5,699 bases of DNA, taken from contig JAJZZW010000121.1 of assembly GCA_021797385.1 (NCBI GenBank), forward strand, positions 1-5,699, in the 5' to 3' direction. Under the pieces are notes generated by a model. The model had not been told where the DNA came from. It did no database searches and worked only from the letters and a program-made list of their open reading frames with translations. The position numbers and the translations under genes are program-made. Positions 1 through 5,007 of this stretch are shown here, in pieces; the first letter of the stretch is position 1; each line of letters starts with the position of its first letter. Origin of the DNA: Thermoplasmata archaeon (GTDB taxonomy: Archaea; Thermoplasmatota; Thermoplasmata; Thermoplasmatales; Thermoplasmataceae).

Positions 1-1
1 A

Positions 2-766
2 CTTGATCGTGAATGGGAAGCATTTTTCGGTGCCACTCCGGCTGCCATGGCGGCACTGATAGCCAGAAAATATATGCACGATTTCAACGTTGATAAAGAA
101 GCACTATCCATGTTTTCTATTAATGATCATCTGAACGGTTCAAAAAATCCTGATGCACAGTTCAGAAACAAGCTTACCCTGCAGCAGGCCATGAATGCAA
201 CAGCAGTGGCAGACCCGCTTAATATGATGGATTGCTCTCCCCTCAGCGATGGTGCTGCTGCAGTAGTACTTGCCTCTGAAAATTATATGAAGAAGAACAA
301 GAAGGAGGGAGTGCATATACTGAGTTCGGCAGTTGCAGAAGATTATCTGTCTGTGGGATCAAGGCAGTCAATATACACACTGACCTCCACAAAACTGGCC
401 GCCGAAAAGGCATTCAGGAAGGCGGGAATAAAGAGGGATAATATTTCATTCATGGAGGTGCACGATTCTTTCTCAATATACGGGTTACTGGAGCTTGAGG
501 ACCTCGGGTTTGCAGAAAAAGGTAAGGCAAACAAAATGGTATATGATGATATTAAACTTGAGGGGCGTTTGCCTGTGAATCCATCAGGTGGGCTGAAGGC
601 AAAGGGAGACCCATACGGTGCAGTTGGAGTAGGTCAGGCAGTTGACGCCTATCGGCAGTTAATGGGAAAGGCTGGAGACAACCAGATAAAAGATGCACGG
701 TATGCATTGCTACATAATATGGCCGGAACAGGAACATCATCAATAATTCATATACTGGGTGAATAA
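2..766 (+). CDS. Acetyl-CoA acetyltransferase (SCP2-type archaeal thiolase), 5'-truncated by window edge
   Basis: The reading frame is open from base 2, so the ATG at 47 is internal; 254 residues are visible, against roughly 390 for the family. The missing N-terminal third would carry the nucleophilic cysteine. Family marks seen are DCSPLSDGAAAVVLAS, EVHDSFSIYGLLELEDLGF (the HD-F form of the thiolase NEAF motif), NPSGGLKAKGDPYGAVG, and a C-terminal HNMAGTGTSSIIHIL as in archaeal SCP2-type thiolases. Such cytosolic enzymes condense two acetyl-CoA to acetoacetyl-CoA, and with a DUF35 protein and HMG-CoA synthase channel it into the mevalonate pathway for archaeal lipids. The DUF35 gene follows at once, supporting that role; HMG-CoA synthase would be expected upstream, outside the window. 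One oddity is Asp (codon 608-610) where thiolases usually have the catalytic His of GHP. The family is sure; the exact substrate is inferred, and a fatty-acid or other acyl thiolase remains possible. Confidence 0.9.
   Translation, partial: LDREWEAFFGATPAAMAALIARKYMHDFNVDKEALSMFSINDHLNGSKNPDAQFRNKLTLQQAMNATAVADPLNMMDCSPLSDGAAAVVLASENYMKKNKKEGVHILSSAVAEDYLSVGSRQSIYTLTSTKLAAEKAFRKAGIKRDNISFMEVHDSFSIYGLLELEDLGFAEKGKANKMVYDDIKLEGRLPVNPSGGLKAKGDPYGAVGVGQAVDAYRQLMGKAGDNQIKDARYALLHNMAGTGTSSIIHILGE
757..762 (+). promoter_or_regulatory. Ribosome binding site GGGTGA for the DUF35 gene
   Basis: GGGTGA lies inside the last thiolase codons and ends five bases before the ATG at 768. It decides the start: an upstream in-frame GTG at 759 sits within this site and cannot also be its start. 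The same GGTGA-N5-ATG arrangement occurs before the oxidase subunit II gene. It indicates translation of an internal gene of a polycistronic mRNA. Confidence 0.7.
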
Positions 767-767
767 A

Positions 768-1172
768 ATGACAGAATTATCAAGAATATGGAGAGAAACG
801 GAATATCGATACAATCTTATAGGGTATAAGTGTAAAAATTGCGGGAATTCCTATTTTCCGCCGAGAGATATATGCCCCAAATGCCACAGAGAGTCCATCG
901 GAAAAATGGAAAAGGTAAAATTCAGTGGCAATGGAGAGGTCATATCATACACAGTTGTTCATGACGCACCACCGTCTTTTAAAAGGCAGGTTCCCTACGT
1001 ACTGGCACTTATAAAGCTGTCAGAGGGCCCGGTTATAACAGCTCAAATTGTGGATTCCGGAGAAGAAAATATCGAAATCGGAACAAAGGTTCACATGGTA
1101 TTCAGGAAGATAAGGCAGGATGGAGATAGTGGAATAATCGAGTATGGATATAAATTTGTAGTGAACTCATAA
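768..1172 (+). CDS. DUF35 zinc-ribbon/OB-fold protein, thiolase partner
   Basis: This 134-residue protein starts two bases after the thiolase stop, so the two genes are co-transcribed. It begins with a short helical segment (about residues 3-17, with the SRIWRE...YNLIGYKC pattern usual for the family), then a rubredoxin-like zinc ribbon with Cys22, Cys25, Cys36 and Cys39 (CKNCG...CPKCH), then a beta-rich OB-fold from about 45 to 130. Length and domain order are normal for archaeal DUF35 proteins. In methanogens the homologue bridges thiolase and HMG-CoA synthase and forms the CoA-channelling surface; it has no known catalytic activity itself. The same scaffold role is inferred here from adjacency to the thiolase. 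The ATG at 768 is chosen over GTG 759 because the ribosome site GGGTGA overlaps that GTG. Its function as a complex subunit is likely but not shown by sequence alone. Confidence 0.88.
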   Translation: MTELSRIWRETEYRYNLIGYKCKNCGNSYFPPRDICPKCHRESIGKMEKVKFSGNGEVISYTVVHDAPPSFKRQVPYVLALIKLSEGPVITAQIVDSGEENIEIGTKVHMVFRKIRQDGDSGIIEYGYKFVVNS

Positions 1173-1198
1173 CCATATTTTTAAAATAAATAAAAAAC

Positions 1199-1221
1199 AC
1201 TTTTAACCATGTTGTAATTTA
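1199..1221 (+). promoter_or_regulatory. Promoter of the mqnD-family gene (TATA-like box plus TTGTAATTTA element)
   Basis: ACTTTTAA (1199-1206) is centred about 25 bases before the ATG at 1228, the distance expected if transcription starts at or near that ATG; no ribosome site is present, so the mRNA is probably leaderless. TTGTAATTTA (1212-1221) follows the box and recurs after the oxidase TATA box. A second A/T tract, TTTTTAAAATA (1178-1188), is an alternative box that would give a leader of about 20 bases. Confidence 0.5.
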
Positions 1222-1227
1222 TATTTT

Positions 1228-2043
1228 ATGAAAATGATAATAGCACACACACCAGATCCGGATGACGCATTCATGTTTTACGCAATGTTCGAACATAAAA
1301 TAGAAACATCATTCGATTATGAACAGATAGTAAAGGACATAGAAACACTCAACAAAGAATCCATAGACGGAAAATACGATGTAACCGCAATATCGGCAAA
1401 CGGCTACATGCATGTTTCAAATATATATGATTTGACCACATCAGGTGCAAGTTTCGGCTTATCTTACGGCCCTCTGGTAATAGCCAAAAAGAATATGGAT
1501 CTGAAGGGTAAAATAATTGCCACCCCAGGAAGGTACACATCTGCTGAACTGTTATACAGAATGTTTGCCCCAGAAGCCGGAGAATTCAAGGAGATCAGGT
1601 TTGACAAGATAGTTAATTCAATTATGAATGATGAGGTTGATGCAGGCATTATTATACACGATGAGCAACTAACATTTCAGGATAAGGGTCTTGTTCCTGT
1701 TTTAAAACTCTATGATCAGTGGAAGGATTATGCAGGAAACCTACCAATACCACTGGGATTTAATGCAATAAGAAAGAATATGCCTCTGGAGGATAAACTG
1801 AAATATAAGAAAGATTTTGAAAATTCTATAAAATATGCGCAGGAACATCAGAACGACGCTGTCAAATACGCCATGAAGTATTCAAGATACGATAATTTCG
1901 ATCTGGAAAAGAGATTTATCTTGATGTACGTAAACGATCTTTCGATTGATTTCGGAGAAAAGGGCAGACAGGCATTAAATCTGTATTATAAAAGAGCCGC
2001 GGACAAGAATATTATTAAACCGTTTATACCCACCATAGTTTAA
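1228..2043 (+). CDS. mqnD: MqnD-family protein, probable 1,4-dihydroxy-6-naphthoate synthase
   Basis: This 271-residue protein has the full-length MqnA/MqnD/substrate-binding-protein fold. Landmarks align with bacterial MqnD: DIETLNKESIDGKYDVTAIS (38-56), SGASFGLSYGPLVIAKK (72-88), DLKGKIIATPGRYTSAELL (91-109), VDAGIIIHDEQLTF (137-150), LPIPLG (172-177), and YVNDLSIDFGEKGRQAL near the C-terminus. His144 sits where Thermus MqnD has its catalytic His145. No signal peptide or lipobox is seen, so this is a cytoplasmic enzyme rather than a transport binding protein. MqnD acts late in the futalosine pathway, releasing dihydroxynaphthoate from cyclic dehypoxanthinyl futalosine; the product would feed thermoplasmaquinone or menaquinone, the electron donor for the oxidase encoded next. 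The N-terminal motif is TPDPDDAF rather than the MqnD SPCPNDTF, so an archaeal sister family with a different reaction cannot be excluded. ATG 1228 is chosen because the TATA spacing fits a leaderless start; ATG 1234 is the alternative. Confidence 0.72.
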   Translation: MKMIIAHTPDPDDAFMFYAMFEHKIETSFDYEQIVKDIETLNKESIDGKYDVTAISANGYMHVSNIYDLTTSGASFGLSYGPLVIAKKNMDLKGKIIATPGRYTSAELLYRMFAPEAGEFKEIRFDKIVNSIMNDEVDAGIIIHDEQLTFQDKGLVPVLKLYDQWKDYAGNLPIPLGFNAIRKNMPLEDKLKYKKDFENSIKYAQEHQNDAVKYAMKYSRYDNFDLEKRFILMYVNDLSIDFGEKGRQALNLYYKRAADKNIIKPFIPTIV

Positions 2044-2053
2044 TTTATTTTTG
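2044..2053 (+). terminator. Possible T-rich terminator after the mqnD-family gene
   Basis: A T-rich tract (TTTATTTTTG) follows the stop codon directly without a stem-loop. Archaeal RNA polymerase stops at such oligo-T tracts. The tract is short in an A/T-rich spacer, so this is a weak call. Confidence 0.3.
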
Positions 2054-2121
2054 TAATTCCATTAATATGACTAAATATTCATAATAATGATACTTCATTA
2101 ATTTATGTATCTCTCAGTACA

Positions 2122-2151
2122 AAATTACCTTTAAATATGATTTTGTAATTT
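2122..2151 (+). promoter_or_regulatory. Promoter of the cytochrome bd operon with inverted repeat around the TATA box
   Basis: TTTAAATA (2130-2137) is a good archaeal TATA box; counting 26 bases from its centre places the start near 2160, leaving a leader of only about five bases before ATG 2165. The box lies between AAATTAC (2122-2128) and GTAATTT (2145-2151), an exact 7-base inverted repeat with a 16-base spacer. A regulator bound there would block TBP/TFB, so this is a candidate operator for oxygen or redox control. The box is clear; the operator is inference. The rest of the 121-base spacer (2044-2164) holds one more TTGTAATT copy (2051-2058) and nothing else I can identify. Confidence 0.65.
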
Positions 2152-2164
2152 AATAAAGATAAAC

Positions 2165-3685
2165 ATGTTCAACATATCATACCCTGTATGGGATAGTGCA
2201 ATGTTCGCTTATACAATCTCTTCGCATATACTGTTGGTGTCCCTCAGCATGGGTCTGGCAATTATGGTTACAATTGCAGAATTCCTTGCACTGAAAAAGA
2301 AGGATAAATATTATGATACGCTAGCATATAAATTATCAAAAGCCTTGGTTATTTTCTTTGCTGTGGGCACCGCTTCCGGAACCGTCATGGCAATGGAGTT
2401 ATTCCTTTTTTGGCCAACGTTCATGAAGTTAGTAGGGGAAGTTTCCATGGGCCCATTCTATGTGGAAGTATTTTCATTCCTTCTGGAGGCTATAGCCCTT
2501 CCAATGTATGTATATTTCTGGAAGGATTTCAAGAACAGGTGGGAACACTGGGGTTTGAGCCTTGCAGTTACTATAGGGACATACTTATCAGCTTTCACAG
2601 TTACAGAAATAAATGCATGGATGAACACGCCAAATGGATTCAACGTGGCAACGTATCTGACTACCGGAAAGGTTACAGATGTGAACGCATTTGCGCCATT
2701 TATTACTGCGTCAACGGCGGCTGAAGAACTTCACATGTCTGGTGCAGTATACTATGCAGGCATTGCCATGATATTGGGCTATCTAATATATAAATATATG
2801 AAGACAAAGAATATGCCTGAAAAAATGATTTACAGGAGAGGAATAAACATAGCTGCGGTATTCATGATACTAGATATAATATATCTAGGAATTACAGGAT
2901 CCGATGAATTATCGACTCTAATGGTAATAGAGCCAATAAAATACACTGCTCTGGAATTAGATCTACATGCTACAGTCGGAACATCATTTGCCACCATGGC
3001 ACCGGAACGTCTTTTCGGTGTCCTCATTAATCATAAGTTGTCATATTCTCTTTCACTTCCATATGCCCAGTCATTGCTGGCATTCCCAACAACATTCGGT
3101 AAGGGTAGTATTCCGGGGTTGATACCATTAACCACGTATAATGGAGTTACTGATTACGGTGTATGGCCTCCATACATTGTTCATGACACCCTTGACCTCA
3201 TGGTAGGGTTCGGGGTTTTAATGGGGTTCTACTGGTTATATGTGGTAGTTCAATACTTCAGAAAGAAAGACCCTTTGAGCAATAAACTCACCCTTCTGGG
3301 CGGTATAGCTGTTGCAATAATGGGAGTATTTACCATGGAAGATGGATGGTATACCGCGGAAGTTGGCAGGGTACCGTATATTATAAGATCTCCAACACCT
3401 GGTGGTGTAATGGTGAATGGACATTTGTTAGTAATTAATGGTATCCCTCAGTACGGTACCATGACGATAGCCCAGGCGGCATCAACATCTCCAATAGTAT
3501 TTCCTCTGGGTATAGCTATTATCATATTCTACATAATTATATTCCCCGTGACTTTCTATTTCGCAGGAAAGGTAATGAAACTTTCAAATGTTGAGGAAGA
3601 CCTCAAACTGGGAGAAGACGATATAAAAATGGAAGAGGAAAGAAAGAGCAGAAAAGGCATTTCAGCAAAGGCAGGGATGAGGTGA
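2165..3685 (+). CDS. cydA: Cytochrome bd-type quinol oxidase subunit I
   Basis: This 506-residue membrane protein has about nine hydrophobic segments (near 13-36, 54-82, 96-118, 131-150, 188-210, 226-246, 338-362, 376-396, 443-468), as expected for CydA. It is the haem subunit that reduces O2 with electrons from quinol. Aligned to E. coli CydA, His21 matches the haem b595 ligand His19, His190 and Met346 match the b558 ligands His186 and Met393, and Glu108 matches Glu107; Glu101 is the likely Glu99 counterpart, with spacing one residue shorter. In the Q loop, EPIKYTALE keeps Lys259 and Glu264, matching Lys252 and Glu257 that bind quinol. Two departures stand out: E. coli Arg391 is Asp344 (HDTLDLMVGFG), and GWxxxExGRQPW reads GWYTAEVGRVPY (394-405). 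The C-terminal tail (473-506) is charged and cytoplasmic-looking. It is first in an operon with subunit II. Whether the active-site haem is d or b cannot be read from sequence. Confidence 0.92.
   Translation: MFNISYPVWDSAMFAYTISSHILLVSLSMGLAIMVTIAEFLALKKKDKYYDTLAYKLSKALVIFFAVGTASGTVMAMELFLFWPTFMKLVGEVSMGPFYVEVFSFLLEAIALPMYVYFWKDFKNRWEHWGLSLAVTIGTYLSAFTVTEINAWMNTPNGFNVATYLTTGKVTDVNAFAPFITASTAAEELHMSGAVYYAGIAMILGYLIYKYMKTKNMPEKMIYRRGINIAAVFMILDIIYLGITGSDELSTLMVIEPIKYTALELDLHATVGTSFATMAPERLFGVLINHKLSYSLSLPYAQSLLAFPTTFGKGSIPGLIPLTTYNGVTDYGVWPPYIVHDTLDLMVGFGVLMGFYWLYVVVQYFRKKDPLSNKLTLLGGIAVAIMGVFTMEDGWYTAEVGRVPYIIRSPTPGGVMVNGHLLVINGIPQYGTMTIAQAASTSPIVFPLGIAIIIFYIIIFPVTFYFAGKVMKLSNVEEDLKLGEDDIKMEEERKSRKGISAKAGMR
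3679..3685 (+). promoter_or_regulatory. Ribosome binding site GAGGTGA for subunit II
   Basis: GAGGTGA, a full match to the archaeal 16S rRNA 3' end, overlaps the last codons and TGA stop of subunit I and ends five bases before ATG 3691. It fixes the subunit II start and indicates coupled translation of the two subunits. Confidence 0.85.
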
Positions 3686-3690
3686 ACTAA

Positions 3691-4764
3691 ATGACAAATT
3701 TACTTTACGGCATAAATTTTGATGTGTTATATTTGATGGTAGTAATAGCTTCCATGGTTACCATGTTTTCAACAGAATTAATGGCAGTCGTTCCCATAGC
3801 GACAAAATTTAAGAGTGACAAAACCAGAATTAATGTTCTCTCATACATTGTCCCAGTCTGGGAAGTAGTTGGAACATTCTTTGTGCTCTGGCTTGTTGAT
3901 ATGGAGAATATTATTCCCACCCTTATGCCATCCATATCATACGCACTGTTTCCTTTATTTGCAGTATTCATATTTTTCCTTGTTGTCAGAAACTCATTTA
4001 TCATATATGCAGAGTTTGTATGGCATGAAAATAAGCACTTCGATGAGAGAAAGTTATATATTGTATATACTATTGCTACATTTATAATGGGCATCATGGC
4101 CTTATCCATACTGGCAGCAATATCCAGCGGTTACGGCGTGCATCTTTATGGATTCGGAACAGAATCGCCCATACCATATTCATCCAGTTATACAAATTTC
4201 AATGCATTCTATTCTAATCTTGGTGTCATAGGATTCATCATCGGTGCATTGGTCTTAGCAAACGGTATAGGCATGGTATTTTACAGGCTCACGGATATAA
4301 ATTCCGCAATTGGTAGATTTTTACCACTTATGCTTGTTATAGTAGGACTCGCAATATTCATGCCATCTTATTATTCTATTACAGCAAAAGATTATACAGA
4401 AAATTCCGCTCTTATAGTAATACCCATAATACTTGCATTAATCATTCCTATACTTTATGCATTCAAGCAGACAAACAATATAGCATCGTATAAGCCATTT
4501 ATAATACTTGTTACAATAATTGCACTGACATTCATTGAGCTGAGAGAATATCCTTACGTGTTCGGTAATGCGAATATTTCTGCATACATACCTGCGGTTA
4601 CAACGGACTCATCCATGGAATACCTCGCATTCCTCATCTCTCTTATCGGCGGTTTATGGCTTGTTCTGATGATGATTTATTACGGCTATGTATCAAACCA
4701 CAGAATAGCAGGTCTTATACCGAAGCACCCCGAGGAAAAGAAAAGTGCAGCGCCAAAGCAATAA
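3691..4764 (+). CDS. cydB: Cytochrome bd-type quinol oxidase subunit II, highly divergent
   Basis: This 357-residue membrane protein has about nine hydrophobic segments (near 10-37, 48-69, 82-108, 121-144, 173-199, 207-225, 238-257, 269-285, 309-334) and a charged lysine-rich tail. It starts five bases after subunit I, so co-expression is certain and a role as the partner subunit is very likely. CydB signatures are faint: PVWE at 55-58 parallels the second-helix PVWD of bacterial CydB (Glu in place of Asp58), and FFLVVRNSFIIYAEF (95-109) parallels the LILRGVAFEFR-type stretch after the third helix. The first-helix DGFDxG motif is not recognisable (STEL at 27-30 instead). CydB binds no haem in the enzymes studied; it braces CydA and contributes to the proton route. 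A long loop at 145-172 is rich in Tyr and Ser. Identification rests more on operon position, length and topology than on sequence. A second CydA-like paralogue is unlikely because the conserved haem-ligand motifs are absent. Confidence 0.75.
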   Translation: MTNLLYGINFDVLYLMVVIASMVTMFSTELMAVVPIATKFKSDKTRINVLSYIVPVWEVVGTFFVLWLVDMENIIPTLMPSISYALFPLFAVFIFFLVVRNSFIIYAEFVWHENKHFDERKLYIVYTIATFIMGIMALSILAAISSGYGVHLYGFGTESPIPYSSSYTNFNAFYSNLGVIGFIIGALVLANGIGMVFYRLTDINSAIGRFLPLMLVIVGLAIFMPSYYSITAKDYTENSALIVIPIILALIIPILYAFKQTNNIASYKPFIILVTIIALTFIELREYPYVFGNANISAYIPAVTTDSSMEYLAFLISLIGGLWLVLMMIYYGYVSNHRIAGLIPKHPEEKKSAAPKQ

Positions 4765-4771
4765 ATATAAA

Positions 4772-4780
4772 TTTTAAATA
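4772..4780 (+). promoter_or_regulatory. TATA box of the tRNA-Pro gene
   Basis: TTTTAAATA contains the same TTTAAATA core as the oxidase promoter. Its centre lies about 26 bases before the first base of the mature tRNA, so transcription should begin at or just before 4803, giving little or no 5' leader. It starts only seven bases after the subunit II stop codon, so the tRNA has its own promoter. Confidence 0.7.
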
Positions 4781-4802
4781 CCTTTTTAAACTGTACATGC
4801 AA

Positions 4803-4875
4803 GGGGCTGTGGGGTAGCTTGGTATCCTACGGGCTTTGGGAGCCTGAGACTCCGATTCAAATTCGGGCAGCCCCA
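4803..4875 (+). tRNA. tRNA-Pro (anticodon TGG)
   Basis: The gene folds into a full cloverleaf. The acceptor stem GGGGCTG (4803-4809) pairs perfectly with CAGCCCC (4868-4874), with discriminator A4875. The D arm is GGGT-AGCTTGGTA-TCCT. The anticodon stem CGGGC/GCCTG (4830-4834 with 4842-4846) has one G-T pair and holds the loop TTTGGGA with anticodon TGG at 4837-4839. The T stem TCCGA/TCGGG surrounds the loop TTCAAAT. No intron is seen. The 3' CCA is not encoded, so it must be added by the CCA-adding enzyme. The tRNA reads proline codons such as CCA. Mobile-element remains lie beyond its 3' end, but I see no repeat of the tRNA end that would mark an integrated element. Confidence 0.96.
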
Positions 4876-4898
4876 TTATTGTTTAATTTTATATTTAT
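4876..4898 (+). terminator. T-rich tract after tRNA-Pro
   Basis: The tract just after the tRNA contains several T runs (TTATTG, TTTAATTTT, TATTTAT) and no stem-loop. This is the usual look of an archaeal terminator after a tRNA gene, though the A/T-rich background weakens the call. Confidence 0.4.
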
Positions 4899-5007
4899 AA
4901 GATTAATATACAAGAAAATAATAATCAAACGCCGCAATGATGATATTTATACAAAAATGAAAAAATGATTAATGACGGGCAAGCTGAGCGGTGACATCCT
5001 CCCTTCT
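4899..5007. other. Spacer with probable right end of the IS200/IS605-type element
   Basis: From 4899 to about 4971 the DNA is plain A/T-rich sequence with no gene. At about 4973 base composition changes sharply to G/C-rich and stays so into the tnpB remnant. Read on the minus strand, the segment from 5007 down to about 4973 (beginning AGAAGGGAGGATGTCACC) is the 3' flank of tnpB. In intact elements this flank, with the end of tnpB, forms the transposon right end and the guide (omega/reRNA) scaffold. The composition step suggests the element boundary is near 4972; the exact end and any surviving RNA function are unproven. Confidence 0.4.

Noticed and set aside
47..49. ATG at 47 as start of the thiolase
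   Set aside because: The frame is open upstream to base 2 and those residues (LDREWEAFFGATPAAMAALI) read as thiolase sequence continuing from before the window.
759..767. GTG at 759 as start of the DUF35 gene, adding three residues
   Set aside because: The GTG lies within the GGGTGA ribosome site, which is correctly spaced for ATG 768; the same layout is seen for subunit II.
1228..2043. Periplasmic substrate-binding protein of an ABC transporter
   Set aside because: There is no signal peptide or lipobox, no permease or ATPase genes are adjacent, and His144 with its IIIHDEQLTF context fits MqnD.
2044..2164. Riboswitch or small RNA gene in the spacer before cydA
   Set aside because: The spacer is almost pure A/T with no stable stem, and the TATA box leaves only about five bases of leader.
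3705..4109. 134-codon open frame on the minus strand opposite subunit II
   Set aside because: It lies wholly within the antisense of a conserved membrane gene, has no domain pattern, and is explained by the codon use of the coding strand.
3691..4764. Subunit II as a second CydA-like subunit, as in the archaeal CydAA' oxidases
   Set aside because: It lacks the conserved haem-ligand His and Glu motifs and the Q-loop Lys/Glu, while PVWE and the helix after it fit CydB better.
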